DNA of 64,000 bases, from the NCBI RefSeq assembly GCF_006715485.1, contig NZ_VFNH01000002.1, forward strand, positions 1,240,001-1,304,000, in the 5' to 3' direction. Under the pieces are notes generated by a model, which saw nothing but the letters and a program-made list of their open reading frames with translations, was not told where the DNA came from and searched no databases. Position numbers and translations under genes: made by a program. Below are positions 16,915-27,700 of this stretch, piece after piece. Source of the stretch: Herbaspirillum sp. SJZ107. Lineage in GTDB: Bacteria > Pseudomonadota > Gammaproteobacteria > Burkholderiales > Burkholderiaceae_D. How positions within the stretch are numbered: position 1 is the stretch's first letter; the number at the start of each line of letters is the position of its first letter.

Positions 16915-17799
16915 ATGACCGACGCCGCTGACGATTTCGACGCCTTATTCGAGGAAGTGGCAGCGCAGCGAGCCAGCGCGCCGGCCGCCGATCCGACACC
17001 GGCTCCCGCCGCCCCGGCCGCTGCCGCTGCCGACGATACCGACGACCTGGAGGCCCTGTTCGACCAGATGTCGACCGCCTCCGCCACGGCAACCGCCGTC
17101 GCGCCCGCGCCGGTGGTGGCCGCCGTGGCGCCCGCCGCTGCAGTTGCCGTTGCCGCCGCCGGCACCGAGCCGATGGACGAAGCCGAAAAGAACATGTACG
17201 AGCGCCTCGGCGGCATCGTGCGTGTGATGCACGACTCGCTGCGCGAGCTCGGCTACGACAAGGCGCTGACCGAGGCCTCGTCGCAGATCGTCGACGCCCA
17301 GGACCGCCTGGAATACGTGGCCAGCCTGACCGAGCAGGCTGCCAACAAGGTGCTGAACACCCTGGACGAAGGCATGCCGGCACAGGACGTGCTGTCGAAG
17401 CAGGCCAAGGACATGGAAAACCGCTGGGCCGACCTGTTCGCCGGCAAGCTCTCGATCGAGCAGTTCAAGGCGCTGGCCGGCGATGCGCGCCAGTTCGCCC
17501 AGATGGTGTCCGAAGCAACCGAGGCGGAAAAGGCGCGCCTGCTCGAAATCATGATGGCCCAGGATTTCCAGGACATCACGGGCCAGCTGATCAAGAAAGT
17601 GGTGAACATCACCAAGACGGTCGAGAACGAGCTGGCGCAGCTGCTGCGCGACAGCGCGCCGGCCGACGTGAAGGAAAAGCTGGCGCAGAAGCAGGCCGTT
17701 CATGAGCAGCCGGTGCAGTTGATGTCGGGTCCGTCGGTGCCGGCTGCGGCGCTGGATCAGGACAGTGTCGATGACCTTCTTGCCGATCTGGGATTCTAA
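16915..17799 (+). CDS. cheZ: Chemotaxis protein phosphatase CheZ
   Basis: A 294-residue CheZ. The catalytic segment DFQDITGQ places D220 and Q224 at the positions of E. coli D143 and Q147, which dephosphorylate CheY-P. The C-terminus DSVDDLLADLGF is the CheY-docking peptide. Unusually, the N-terminal extension (1-85) contains two acidic motifs, DDFDALFEEV (6-15) and DDLEALFDQM (43-52), that resemble the docking peptide and are joined by Ala/Pro linkers. The stop shares a base with the next start (TAATG), so cheZ and cheA are coupled. No cheY or cheW gene is nearby. Confidence 0.92.
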   Translation: MTDAADDFDALFEEVAAQRASAPAADPTPAPAAPAAAAADDTDDLEALFDQMSTASATATAVAPAPVVAAVAPAAAVAVAAAGTEPMDEAEKNMYERLGGIVRVMHDSLRELGYDKALTEASSQIVDAQDRLEYVASLTEQAANKVLNTLDEGMPAQDVLSKQAKDMENRWADLFAGKLSIEQFKALAGDARQFAQMVSEATEAEKARLLEIMMAQDFQDITGQLIKKVVNITKTVENELAQLLRDSAPADVKEKLAQKQAVHEQPVQLMSGPSVPAAALDQDSVDDLLADLGF

Positions 17800-19706
17800 T
17801 GGATGAAATGCTCAAGGATTTCGTTGTCGAGGCGTTGGATCTTGCGACCAACGTGGAAGAGCATCTGCTGCGCCTCGAACGCGATCCGGACAACAAGGAA
17901 ACGCTGAACGCCGTGTTCCGCTCGTTCCACACCATCAAGGGTGGCGCGGGCTTCATGGGCTTGCCGGCGCTGGTGGCGGCCTGCCACCTGACCGAGAACC
18001 TGTTCGACGCGCTGCGCACCGGCGCCGCGCCGGTCACGCCGGCGGCGATCGAAGCCTCGCTGACGGCATCCGGCTTCGTCGCCGACCAGCTGAACGAGCT
18101 GAATAACGGCACCGCGCCCGAGCAACTGGCGTCGATGCCGGACGAGCTGGAACGCATGCTGAAAGATGCGATCGCCGGCCTGGATGCGCCGAAGGCCGCA
18201 CCGGCACCGGCAGCGGCAGCGGCGCCGGTCGCGGCGCCGGCACCCGTTGCCGCCGCGCCGGTCGCCGCACCCGCGAGCGCCGATGGCCTGGACTGGGAGG
18301 CGATGTATGCCGCCGTGGTCCCGGCCGGCACCGCGCTGCCGGCAGCGGCCGCGGCTGTAGCTGCGCCGGCAGTGCAGGCCGCCGCGCCCGCCGCGCCCGC
18401 CGCTCCGGCAGCGGCTGCGACGACCGGCGCAGTGGCCGAACCTGCGGCCGCACCGGCCAAGCCGGGCTGGGACGGCAACGAGCGCCGCGCCGCCGAGCCG
18501 AAACCGGCCAACGCCGCGCCGGCCAAGGACGAGAGCATCCGTATCGACGCGGTCAAGCTGGACGCGCTGCTGGAAGTCGCCGGCGAATCGGTGCAGGCCG
18601 CCAACCAGGCTGCCGTGCTGCTCGAGCGCCTGTCGCAGTTCAAGTTCGAGGGCCAGGCCGCCACGCTGATGGCGACGCTGACCGAGACCCTGGAGCGCGC
18701 GTCGCGCTACTCGGCCGAGCTGCAGCGCGCCACGCTGGCGACCCGCATGCAGCCGGTGGGCCGCCTGTTCCAGAAGTTCCCGCGCCTGGTGCGCGAGCTG
18801 GCGAAAGACCTCGGCAAGGACGTCGAGCTGACCATCGAAGGCGCCGAGACCGAAGTCGACCGCGTGGTGGTGGACAGCCTGTACGACCCCCTGGTGCACA
18901 TGCTGCGCAATGCGCTCGACCACGGCGTCGAAGGTCCGGAAGACCGCGTCGCCAACGGCAAGCCGGCCAAGGCCTTCATCCTGCTGAAAGCCTGGCAGGA
19001 AGCCAACAGCGTCATGATCGTGCTGCAGGACGACGGCCGCGGCATGAATCCGGCCAGCCTGCGCAAGAAAGCGGTGGAAAAAGGCCTGATCGGCGAGCAC
19101 CAGGCGGCTTCCGACGACGAAGCCTACCAGCTGGTGTTCCTGCCGGGCTTCTCGACCAAGGAAGTGGCGTCCTCGGTGTCCGGCCGCGGCGTCGGCATGG
19201 ACGTGGTCAAGACCGCGGTCGAGAAGAACCGCGGCGCGATCCGCATCGACTCGAACCTGGGCAAGGGCACCAAGTTCTCGATCCGCCTGCCGATCGAACT
19301 GTCGATCGTGCCGACCATGCTGGTGTCGACCTCGAACGCCCAGCTGGCGCTGCCGATGGCGGTGGTCGAGCGCGTGGTCGAGCTGCCGGAAGAGTTCATG
19401 CAGGTCGGCGGCGCCCCGGTACTCAAGGACCAGGGCCGTCCGCTGCCGGTGCGCTCGCTGGCCGCCTCGCTCGGCTACGAGCCGTGCACCGAGCGGGTCG
19501 GCATCGTGATCAACGCCCCCCAGCCCTACATCCTGGCGATGGAAGCGGTGGACGGCACCGCCGACCTGGTGATCAAGCCGATGACGGCGCTGACCGTCGA
19601 AGGCATCACCGGTACCGCGCGCTCGGCGGAAGGTTCGCTGGTGCTGGTGGTCGGCCTGTCCTTCCTGATGGACGGCTGCCGCTCCGCAGTGCGCCTGGCC
19701 GCATAA
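17799..19706 (+). CDS. cheA: CheA-type chemotaxis histidine kinase
   Basis: A 635-residue CheA. The HPt domain (1-125) carries the phospho-accepting H44 in SFHTIKGGAGF. A long Ala/Pro-rich linker (127-240) replaces a recognisable P2 CheY-binding domain. The dimerisation domain begins near ESIRIDAVKLDALLEVAGES, and the ATP-binding N box (MLRNALDHGVE, about 368), G1 (DDGRGMNP, about 410) and G2 (GRGVGMDVV, about 463) are all present. A CheW-like domain completes the protein from about 500. It acts at the membrane with chemoreceptors. Coupling to cheZ is by a TAATG overlap; a terminator follows. Confidence 0.9.
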   Translation: MDEMLKDFVVEALDLATNVEEHLLRLERDPDNKETLNAVFRSFHTIKGGAGFMGLPALVAACHLTENLFDALRTGAAPVTPAAIEASLTASGFVADQLNELNNGTAPEQLASMPDELERMLKDAIAGLDAPKAAPAPAAAAAPVAAPAPVAAAPVAAPASADGLDWEAMYAAVVPAGTALPAAAAAVAAPAVQAAAPAAPAAPAAAATTGAVAEPAAAPAKPGWDGNERRAAEPKPANAAPAKDESIRIDAVKLDALLEVAGESVQAANQAAVLLERLSQFKFEGQAATLMATLTETLERASRYSAELQRATLATRMQPVGRLFQKFPRLVRELAKDLGKDVELTIEGAETEVDRVVVDSLYDPLVHMLRNALDHGVEGPEDRVANGKPAKAFILLKAWQEANSVMIVLQDDGRGMNPASLRKKAVEKGLIGEHQAASDDEAYQLVFLPGFSTKEVASSVSGRGVGMDVVKTAVEKNRGAIRIDSNLGKGTKFSIRLPIELSIVPTMLVSTSNAQLALPMAVVERVVELPEEFMQVGGAPVLKDQGRPLPVRSLAASLGYEPCTERVGIVINAPQPYILAMEAVDGTADLVIKPMTALTVEGITGTARSAEGSLVLVVGLSFLMDGCRSAVRLAA

Positions 19707-19760
19707 AGGCACCGCGATGGCGCAAAAACGTTCCTGAAACTTTTGCGCAACAAAGCTACG

Positions 19761-19794
19761 AAAAGCCTGTGCAGGAAATGCACAGGCTTTTTTT
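19761..19794 (+). terminator. Intrinsic terminator after cheA
   Basis: The arms AAAAGCCTGTGCA and TGCACAGGCTTTT form a 13-bp stem around GGAAA, followed by a run of T. It closes the cheZ-cheA unit 55 bases past the stop. Confidence 0.9.
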
Positions 19795-19873
19795 ATTTGT
19801 GTTTCGTTTCTTGAGTGCAAATATTGTTTGGTTACGAAGCTCAGCATTGAAATAATCGTGCAAGGCGCCCGGG

Positions 19874-19901
19874 TTTTCGCAGTGCACAAATATGGCATAA
19901 T
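19874..19901 (+). promoter_or_regulatory. Candidate promoter for leuC
   Basis: A CATAAT element (19896-19901) preceded by TATGG, with TTTTCG 16 bases upstream, could be a sigma-70 promoter 47 bases before leuC. The -35 match is poor. No leader peptide rich in leucine codons is seen. Confidence 0.35.
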
Positions 19902-19948
19902 CAAAGACCATGCCCGCATGAAGCGGTCATTTGAAATGGGATGCAAGG

Positions 19949-21355
19949 ATGATTACCTTAAAGACGCTCTACGACAAACTCTGGGATTCGCATGTCGTGC
20001 GTGCCGATGCCGATGGCACCACCGTGCTGTATATCGACCGTCACCTGGTCCATGAAGTCACCAGCCCGCAAGCTTTCGAAGGCCTGCGCGTGGCCAAGCG
20101 CCCGCTATGGCGCACCTCGGCCAACCTTGCCGTAGCCGACCACAACGTCCCGACCACCGACCGCCGCGAAGGCATCGCGGACCCGACCTCGCGCCTGCAG
20201 GTCGAGACCCTGGACAGCAACACCAAGGCGTTCGGCGTCACCTACTTCAACATGAACGACAAGCGCCAGGGCATCGTGCACGTGATCGGACCGGAGCAGG
20301 GCGCCACGCTGCCCGGCATGACCGTGGTCTGCGGCGACTCGCACACCTCGACCCACGGCGCCTTCGGCTGCCTGGCGCACGGCATCGGCACCTCGGAAGT
20401 CGAACACGTGATGGCCACGCAGACGCTGCTGGCCAAGAAGTCGAAGTCGATGCTGGTGCAGGTCGACGGCGCGCTGCCGGCCGGCGTCACCGCCAAGGAC
20501 ATCGTGCTGGCCGTGATCGGCAAGATCGGCACCGCCGGCGGTACCGGCTATGCGATCGAATTCGCCGGCTCGACCATCCGCTCGCTGTCGATGGAAGGCC
20601 GCATGACCGTCTGCAACATGGCGATCGAAGCGGGCGCGCGCGCCGGCATGGTCGCAGTGGACGACACCACCATCGAGTACGTCAAGGGCCGTCCGTTCGC
20701 ACCGAGCGGGCCGCAGTGGGAGCAGGCGGTCGCCTACTGGCGCACACTGCACAGCGACCCGGGCGCCAAGTTCGACCTGGTCGTGACCCTGAACGCGGCC
20801 GACATCAAGCCGCAGGTCACCTGGGGCACCTCGCCCGAGATGGTGACCACGATCGACGGCCGCGTGCCGGATCCGGACAAGGAACGCGACCCGGTCAAGC
20901 GTGACGCCATGGAAAAGGCGCTGGTCTACATGGACCTCGAGCCGAACACCCCGATCGAGGACATCCGCATCGACAAGGTCTTCATCGGCTCCTGCACCAA
21001 CTCGCGCATCGAAGACCTGCGTGCCGCCGCCGCTGTCGTGCGCGGCCGCCAGCGCGCCTCCAACGTGAAGCTGGCGATGGTGGTGCCGGGCTCCGGCCTG
21101 GTCAAGGCGCAGGCCGAGCGCGAAGGCCTGGACCAGATCTTCAAGGCCGCCGGCTTCGAATGGCGCGAGCCGGGCTGCTCGATGTGCCTGGCGATGAACG
21201 CCGACCGCCTGGAGCCGGGCGAACGCTGCGCCTCGACCTCGAACCGCAACTTCGAAGGCCGGCAGGGGCAGGGCGGACGCACCCACCTGGTGTCGCCGGC
21301 GATGGCCGCGGCGGCGGGCATCGCCGGGCATTTCGTGGACGTGCGCGGCGTCTGA
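19949..21355 (+). CDS. leuC: 3-isopropylmalate dehydratase large subunit
   Basis: A 468-residue aconitase-family protein that with LeuD converts 2-isopropylmalate to 3-isopropylmalate in leucine synthesis. The three 4Fe-4S ligands are C349 ([10 protein letters not shown]), C410 and C413 (GCSMCLAMN). Conserved segments [12 protein letters not shown] and SVVGTDSH-like regions are in place. The ATG at 19949 is chosen over an upstream in-frame TTG because [17 protein letters not shown] is the family N-terminus. It heads leuC-lipoprotein-leuD-leuB-asd. Confidence 0.97.
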   Translation: MITLKTLYDKLWDSHVVRADADGTTVLYIDRHLVHEVTSPQAFEGLRVAKRPLWRTSANLAVADHNVPTTDRREGIADPTSRLQVETLDSNTKAFGVTYFNMNDKRQGIVHVIGPEQGATLPGMTVVCGDSHTSTHGAFGCLAHGIGTSEVEHVMATQTLLAKKSKSMLVQVDGALPAGVTAKDIVLAVIGKIGTAGGTGYAIEFAGSTIRSLSMEGRMTVCNMAIEAGARAGMVAVDDTTIEYVKGRPFAPSGPQWEQAVAYWRTLHSDPGAKFDLVVTLNAADIKPQVTWGTSPEMVTTIDGRVPDPDKERDPVKRDAMEKALVYMDLEPNTPIEDIRIDKVFIGSCTNSRIEDLRAAAAVVRGRQRASNVKLAMVVPGSGLVKAQAEREGLDQIFKAAGFEWREPGCSMCLAMNADRLEPGERCASTSNRNFEGRQGQGGRTHLVSPAMAAAAGIAGHFVDVRGV

Positions 21356-21385
21356 GGCCGGCATCAACATCATCGGGAACAAGCA

Positions 21386-21508
21386 ATGAAAAAAGTATTC
21401 GTCCTCGCACTCGTCGCCTTCGCCGTCACCGGCTGCAACACCATCTCGGGCATGGGCCGCGACGTGCAGAAAGTCGGCCAGGTGATTACCGGCGCCGGCG
21501 GGAGGTAA
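21386..21508 (+). CDS. Entericidin-like small lipoprotein
   Basis: A 40-residue lipoprotein precursor, [20 protein letters not shown] at its start, with a lipobox ending T-G-C16. The mature part ([17 protein letters not shown]) matches the entericidin A/B family, small membrane lipoproteins of uncertain stress or bacteriolytic role. The gene sits between leuC and leuD, and the GGAGG in its final codons is the ribosome binding site of leuD, four bases before that ATG region. This placement is seen in other Burkholderiales. Confidence 0.85.
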   Translation: MKKVFVLALVAFAVTGCNTISGMGRDVQKVGQVITGAGGR

Positions 21509-21512
21509 GACC

Positions 21513-22160
21513 ATGGAAAAATTCACCATCCACGAAGGCCTGGTGGCGCCGCTCGACCGCGCCAACGTCGACACCGACGCCATCATTCCGAAGCAGTTCC
21601 TCAAGTCGATCCGCCGCACCGGCTTCGGCCCCAACCTGTTCGACGAGTGGCGCTACCTGGACCACGGCGAACCGGGCATGGACAACAGCAAGCGTCCGCT
21701 GAACCCGGACTTCGTGCTGAACCAGCCGCGCTACCAGGGCGCGTCGATCCTGCTGGCGCGCAAGAACTTCGGCTGCGGCTCCTCGCGCGAGCACGCGCCG
21801 TGGGCGCTGCAGCAGTTCGGCTTCCGCGCCATCATCGCGCCGAGCTTCGCCGACATCTTCTTCAACAACTGCTACAAGAGCGGGCTGCTGCCGATCGTGC
21901 TGAGCGAAGCCCAGGTCGACCAGCTGTTCAATGAAGTGAAGGCCTTCCCCGGCTTCAAGCTGGTGGTGGACCTGGAGCAGCGCGTGGTGCGCACGCCCAG
22001 CGGCGACATCGGGTTCGAATTCCCGATCGACGACTTCCGCAAGTACTGCCTGCTGAACGGCCTGGACGACATCGGCCTGACGCTGCGCCATGCCGACGAC
22101 ATCCGTGCCTACGAAGAGCGCCACCTGCGCGAGCAACCCTGGCTGGCCAACACCATCTGA
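21513..22160 (+). CDS. leuD: 3-isopropylmalate dehydratase small subunit
   Basis: A 215-residue swivel-domain partner of LeuC. The start [20 protein letters not shown] and the segments [27 protein letters not shown] and [17 protein letters not shown] are typical. GGAGG is located in the end of the preceding lipoprotein gene. It follows leuC in the same operon and precedes leuB by 15 bases. Confidence 0.97.
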   Translation: MEKFTIHEGLVAPLDRANVDTDAIIPKQFLKSIRRTGFGPNLFDEWRYLDHGEPGMDNSKRPLNPDFVLNQPRYQGASILLARKNFGCGSSREHAPWALQQFGFRAIIAPSFADIFFNNCYKSGLLPIVLSEAQVDQLFNEVKAFPGFKLVVDLEQRVVRTPSGDIGFEFPIDDFRKYCLLNGLDDIGLTLRHADDIRAYEERHLREQPWLANTI

Positions 22161-22175
22161 TCAAAGAAGAGCGAC

Positions 22176-23246
22176 ATGAAGATTGCAATCCTGCCGGGCG
22201 ACGGCATCGGCCCCGAAATCACGGCCCAGGCGGTCAAGGTCCTGAACGCGCTCAATGAAAAATTCGAGCTGGAGAGCGCGGACGTCGGCGGCGCCGGCTA
22301 CGCGGCCCACGGCCATCCGCTGCCACAGCAGACGCTGGCGCTGGCCAAGGCCGCCGACGCGGTGCTGTTCGGCGCCGTCGGCGATTACCAGTACGACAAG
22401 CTGGAGCGCGCGCTGCGTCCGGAACAGGCCATCCTCGGCCTGCGCAAGGAACTCGGCCTGTTCGCCAACCTGCGTCCGGCGATCCTGTATCCGGAACTGG
22501 CCGGCGCCTCGACCCTGAAGCCGGAAGTGGTGTCCGGCCTGGACATCCTGATCATCCGCGAGCTGACCGGCGACATCTATTTCGGCAAGCCGCGCGGCGT
22601 GCGCACCTGCCCGGACGGCCCGTTTCTAGGTGAGCGCGAAGGCTTCGACACGATGCGCTATGCGGAAGGCGAGATCCGCCGCATCGCCCACGTGGCCTTC
22701 CAGGCGGCGCGCAAGCGCGGCAACCGCGTCACCAGCGTCGACAAGGCCAACGTGCTGGAAACCTTCCAGTTCTGGCGCGACATCGTCACCGACGTCCACC
22801 AGGAGTACCAGGACGTCGAGCTCGAGCACATGTACGTCGACAACGCGGCGATGCAGCTGGTGCGCGCACCGAAGAAATTCGACGTCATCGTGACCGGCAA
22901 CATGTTCGGCGACATCCTGTCGGATGCGGCCGCGATGCTGACCGGCTCGATCGGCATGCTGCCGTCGGCCTCGCTCGACGCCAACAACAAGGGCCTGTAC
23001 GAGCCGTCGCACGGTTCGGCGCCTGACATCGCCGGCAAGGGCGTCGCGAATCCGCTGGCAACGATCCTGTCCGCCGCGATGATGCTGCGTTTCTCGCTGG
23101 GCAAGACGGAACAGGCCGACCGCATCGAAACCGCGGTCAAGAAGGTGCTGGCGCAGGGCCTGCGCACCGCCGACATCTTCGAGGAAGGCACCACCCGTGT
23201 CGGTACCGAACAGATGGGCGACGCCGTCGTCAACGCGCTGGCCTGA
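22176..23246 (+). CDS. leuB: 3-isopropylmalate dehydrogenase
   Basis: A 356-residue NAD-dependent beta-decarboxylating dehydrogenase that forms 4-methyl-2-oxopentanoate. GDGIGPEIT at the N-terminus, [10 protein letters not shown], the K of VDKANVLE and the metal-binding DxxxD of [13 protein letters not shown] are intact. Typical length. It follows leuD with a 15-base gap and precedes asd. Confidence 0.97.
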   Translation: MKIAILPGDGIGPEITAQAVKVLNALNEKFELESADVGGAGYAAHGHPLPQQTLALAKAADAVLFGAVGDYQYDKLERALRPEQAILGLRKELGLFANLRPAILYPELAGASTLKPEVVSGLDILIIRELTGDIYFGKPRGVRTCPDGPFLGEREGFDTMRYAEGEIRRIAHVAFQAARKRGNRVTSVDKANVLETFQFWRDIVTDVHQEYQDVELEHMYVDNAAMQLVRAPKKFDVIVTGNMFGDILSDAAAMLTGSIGMLPSASLDANNKGLYEPSHGSAPDIAGKGVANPLATILSAAMMLRFSLGKTEQADRIETAVKKVLAQGLRTADIFEEGTTRVGTEQMGDAVVNALA

Positions 23247-23299
23247 AGCGGCGTTACTACGAAACGCTTAGAATAATTTTGTAAACCCGAGGGAAAAAA

Positions 23300-24427
23300 A
23301 TGAAACTTGTAGGTCTGGTTGGTTGGCGCGGCATGGTCGGCTCGGTCCTGATGAAGCGCATGCAGGACGAGGGCGATTTCGATCATATCGAGCCGGTATT
23401 CTTCACCACGTCGAACCCGGGCGGCGACGCCCCGAAGATGGCGAAGAACGAGACCAAGCTGAAGAGCGCGACCGACATCGCCGAACTGTCCAAGTGCGAG
23501 ATCATCATCTCGTGCCAGGGCGGCGACTACACGACCGAAGTGTTCCCGCAGCTGCGCGCCGCTGGCTGGAACGGCTACTGGATCGACGCCGCGTCGACCC
23601 TGCGCATGAAGGACGACGCCATCATCGTGCTGGATCCGGTCAACCTGGACGTGATCAAGAGCGCGATGTCGCGCGGCGTCAAGAATTTCATCGGCGGTAA
23701 CTGCACCGTGTCGTGCATGCTGATGGGCCTGGGCGGCCTGTTCAAGAACGACCTGGTCGACTGGATGACCTCGATGACCTACCAGGCGGCATCGGGCGGC
23801 GGCGCCCAGCACATGCGCGAACTGCTGACCCAGTTCGGCACCATCAACGGCTCGGTCAAGCACCTGCTGGACGATCCGGCATCGGCGATCCTGGAAATCG
23901 ACCGCACCGTGCTGGCCACCCAGCATGGTTTGTCGGCGGAGGAAACCAAGCAGTTCGGCGTGCCGCTGGGCGGCAACCTGATCCCCTGGATCGACAAGGA
24001 CCTGGGCAACGGCCAGTCGAAGGAAGAGTGGAAGGCCGGCGCCGAGACCAACAAGATCCTGGGCCGCGGCGAAGGCTTCGGCTCGACCGCCATCCCGGTG
24101 GACGGCCTGTGCGTCCGCATCGGCGCGATGCGCTGCCACTCGCAGGCGCTGACGATCAAGCTCAAGAAGGATGTGCCGCTGGACGAAGTCAACGACATCA
24201 TCGCCACGGACAACGAGTGGGTGAAATTCGTGCCGAACACGCGCGAAGCCTCGATCGTCGACCTGACCCCGGCGGCCGTCACCGGCACCCTGCGCATCCC
24301 GGTCGGCCGCGTGCGCAAGATGTCGATGGGTCCGGAATACCTGTCGGCCTTCACGGTCGGCGACCAGCTGCTGTGGGGCGCCGCCGAGCCGCTGCGCCGC
24401 ATGCTGCGCATCGTGCTGGACAAGTAA
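23300..24427 (+). CDS. asd: Aspartate-semialdehyde dehydrogenase
   Basis: A 375-residue NADPH-dependent enzyme that reduces aspartyl phosphate, feeding lysine, methionine, threonine and cell-wall diaminopimelate synthesis. The Rossmann motif [11 protein letters not shown] and the catalytic C135 in GGNCTVSCM are present, as is the [10 protein letters not shown] segment. The protein is the longer gram-negative type. GAGGG lies before the ATG. A strong terminator follows, closing the leu-asd transcript. Confidence 0.97.
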   Translation: MKLVGLVGWRGMVGSVLMKRMQDEGDFDHIEPVFFTTSNPGGDAPKMAKNETKLKSATDIAELSKCEIIISCQGGDYTTEVFPQLRAAGWNGYWIDAASTLRMKDDAIIVLDPVNLDVIKSAMSRGVKNFIGGNCTVSCMLMGLGGLFKNDLVDWMTSMTYQAASGGGAQHMRELLTQFGTINGSVKHLLDDPASAILEIDRTVLATQHGLSAEETKQFGVPLGGNLIPWIDKDLGNGQSKEEWKAGAETNKILGRGEGFGSTAIPVDGLCVRIGAMRCHSQALTIKLKKDVPLDEVNDIIATDNEWVKFVPNTREASIVDLTPAAVTGTLRIPVGRVRKMSMGPEYLSAFTVGDQLLWGAAEPLRRMLRIVLDK

Positions 24428-24443
24428 TCCGGCGATGTGGGAT

Positions 24444-24472
24444 AAAAAAGGCGGCGCGAGCCGCCTTTTTTA
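24444..24472 (+). terminator. Intrinsic terminator after asd
   Basis: AAAAAAGGCGGC and GCCGCCTTTTTT form a stem with a GCGA loop, ending in a T run 17 bases past asd. Symmetry allows activity in both directions. Confidence 0.9.
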
Positions 24473-24629
24473 TTGGTTGATGCAGGTCCTTTTTATTCCC
24501 GCGCGCGCCCTGCGGCAAGCGATTGGTATCATGACGAATCATCATCATGAAGCCCAAAAAACATCACTTATCGATGCCTGGACTGTACCTATCTCATGGA
24601 CGGGAAGTGTTTCCCCCGTAAAACTTGCA

Positions 24630-24638
24630 TGCCATAAT
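24630..24638 (+). promoter_or_regulatory. Candidate extended -10 promoter for fimV
   Basis: TGCCATAAT is an extended -10-like element about 70 bases upstream of fimV. No good -35 is visible at the usual spacing, so this is tentative. Confidence 0.3.
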
Positions 24639-24706
24639 GCATGGTGATATGTTGCTGAGACCTCTGGGCAACATCTTTCTCCCGCTCAACTCACTCGGTT
24701 CCGAAT

Positions 24707-27700
24707 ATGCACTCCACCCACCGCCTCCCGTTGAAGTCGTCCGCGCTGAAGAAACTCACTGCGGCGGTCGCCAGTGCGTTGGTCCTGAGCTCGGCGGCCC
24801 ATGCAGCCGGACTGGGCAAGCTGACCGTGCTGTCCGCCCTCGGGCAGCCGCTGCGTGCCGAGATCGAGTTGACGTCGGTATCGCCCGAAGAGGCGTCCGG
24901 CCTGGTCGCCAAGCTGGCCTCGCCGGAAGCCTTCAAGACCGCCAACATCGAATTCAATCCGGCCCTGCTGTCGCTGCGTTTCAACGTCGAGCAGCGCGGC
25001 GGCCGCCAGTTCATCCGCGTCAGCTCGAGCCAGCCGCTGAACGAGCCTTTCGTCGACCTGCTGCTGGAACTGTCGTGGAATAACGGGCGCCTGGTGCGCG
25101 AATACACCTTCCTGCTCGATCCGGCCGAGCTGCGCGCGACGCAGTCGGCCCAGGTGGCGGCAGCCGACAGTGCGCGGACGCGCAGCGAAGCGGCGCCCGC
25201 AGCCGGACGTGCGCGCGCCGACGAGACGCGCCAGGCGGCCGAACGTCCGGCCGCCACCCGCCGTGCGCAGGAAGAGCGAGCCGAGGGCGCCGCCCGCGGC
25301 GGCTCCCCCGGCGGAGCCTCTTCTCAATACCGCGTGCGCCCGGGCGACAGCCTGGGCAAGATCGCCGCCCAGCTGAAGCCGGCCGAGGTCTCGCTCGACA
25401 TGATGCTGGTCGCGCTGTACCGCGCCAATCCGGACGCCTTCATGGGCAACAACATGAACCGCCTGAAGTCGGGCCGCATCCTGGCGGTGCCGGGCGCGGA
25501 TGCCGTCGGCGCCATCGGCGATGGCGAGGCGCACGGCGTGGTCGTCGCGCATGCGGCCGACTTCAACGCCTACCGCAACAAGCTGGCCGGCCAGGTCGGC
25601 GCCGGCGAAGCCGAGAAGACCCCGCGCGCCAGCCAGAGCGGCACCGGCAGGATCAGCGCCAAGGTCGAGGAGCGCCCGACCGCGGCCAACGAATCGCAGG
25701 ACCAGCTGCGCCTGTCCAAGGCGGCGCCGAGCGCCCCGGCCGGGAAGGGCGCCACCACCAGCACCGAAGACACGATCGCCAAGCAGCGCGAACTGGAAGA
25801 ATCGCAGACGCGCGTGAAGGAACTCGAGCGCAACATCACCGACCTGCAGAAGCTGGCCGAGGTCAAGAACAAGGCCGGCGCCGAAGCGCAGAACAATGCC
25901 TCCGCGCCCGCAGCCGCACCCGCTGCCAAGGCCCCGGATGCCGTCGTGACCGAGAACAAGCCGGTGCCCAACAAGCTGCCGCCGATCAAGCCTGCGGCGA
26001 ATGCGGCCGACAAGCCGGCCGCAGCGGCACCCGAGCCGGGCCTGTTCGACTTCATCATGGACAACCTGACCTACCTCGGCGCCGGCGCCGCCGTGCTGCT
26101 GCTGGCCGCGCTCGGCATTGCCCAGCGCCGCAAGAAGGCCACGGGCAAGGCCGTGTCCGAACCGTCGATCCTGGGCGTGCCGACCGAGCCCCAGCATTCG
26201 ATGTTCGCCGAAGCCGGCGGCCAGAGCGTCGACACCAACAACAGCGTGTTCAATTCGAGCTTCGCGCCGTCCGCCAGCCAGCTCGACACCAATGAAGTCG
26301 ACCCGGTGGCCGAAGCCGACGTCTACATCGCCTATGGCCGCGATGCCCAGGCCGAGGAAATCCTGAAGGAAGCCCTGCGCACCCATCCGGAACGCCTGCC
26401 GGTGCGCCTGAAGCTGCTCGAGATCTACGTTGCGCGCAAGGACCAGCGCGCCTTCGAAACCCAGGCCGGCGAGCTGTACGGCATCACGCGCGGCCAGGGC
26501 GACGAGTGGGCGCAGGCCGCGGCGCTGGGCCGGGCTATCGATCCGCACAATCCGCTGTATGCCGGCACCGGCGCCGGCACTGGGCTGGGCGGGGCCGCCG
26601 CCGCCGGCCTGGCTGCAGGTGCCGTCGGCGCCGGCGTGGCCGCTGCCGCGGCTCCAGCGCCGGCCCACGACGATCTGCTGTCGAAGGACCTGGACGACGC
26701 CTTCCTGGCCGCCGATGCCGCCGACAGCGCGCATGGCAGTGGCGCCGATGCGCCGCGCGAGCCGATGAGCTTCGACCAGCATTTCGCCGGCGCCATGGCC
26801 ACGGCCCAGCCGGCAGCCGCCCCGCCGGCTCCAGCCCCGGCCCCGGCCCCGGCCGAAGACGACAACCTGCTCGACTTCGACCTCGGCGGCCTGGCCTTCG
26901 AGCCGCACGCCGCCGACCAGACCGCGCTGCCGACCCCGGACGTCCGCGAGATCACCGCGTCCAACGACGTGCCGGACCTCGAGTTCGACATGGGTGCCTT
27001 CGACCCGGCCCCGGCCGCACCGGCAGTGGCACCGGTTGCCGCGCAAGTCGCGCCGGCCGCCGCCGACGATCCGCTCGACTTCTCGTTCGACATGGACTTC
27101 GGCGCCACCCCGGCGCCGAACCCGGTGCCGCACGTGGATCCGCACCTGGCCGACGAGCTCCTGCCGGTCCCGGGCAGCGCGCCGAACACCGACATCGACA
27201 TGGCCAACCTGGCCCGCGAATTCGATTTGCCCGACCTGCCGAGCGAGCTGCACACCGGCGTCCCGGCCACGCCCGAGACGGCGTCCCGGTCCGCCGGGCT
27301 GAAGGATCCGCTGTTCGACCTCGACGCCATGGACTTCGGCCTCGAAGACAAGCGTCCGGCAGCCCAGGGCAATCCGGCGCCGGACCTGGCCTTCGATCTG
27401 CACGACACGCTGGACGACACGCCGCCGGCCGCCACCCCGGCGCTGGCGCTGGACGACGATCCGTTCGCGCTGCCGGCGCTCGACGGCCTGCCGCCGGCGA
27501 CTCCGGCGCCGGTCGAGAGCGCCCCGTACGCGCCGCACGGCCTGCTCGAACCGCAGCTGGAAGCGCCGGGCTTCGACCTCGACCTGGCCGCCGAACCCGA
27601 CACCCCGTCGCTGCCGCTGCCCGAAGTGCATGACATGGGTGCTGGTGCTGAACTATCGCCGGCCCACATGGAGATGGAAACCAAGCTCGACCTGGCCATC

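Noticed and set aside
24686..27631. A 981-residue minus-strand open frame
   Set aside because: It is the antisense shadow of fimV, whose domains are clear; composition is Arg/Gly/Val-rich with no recognisable domain.
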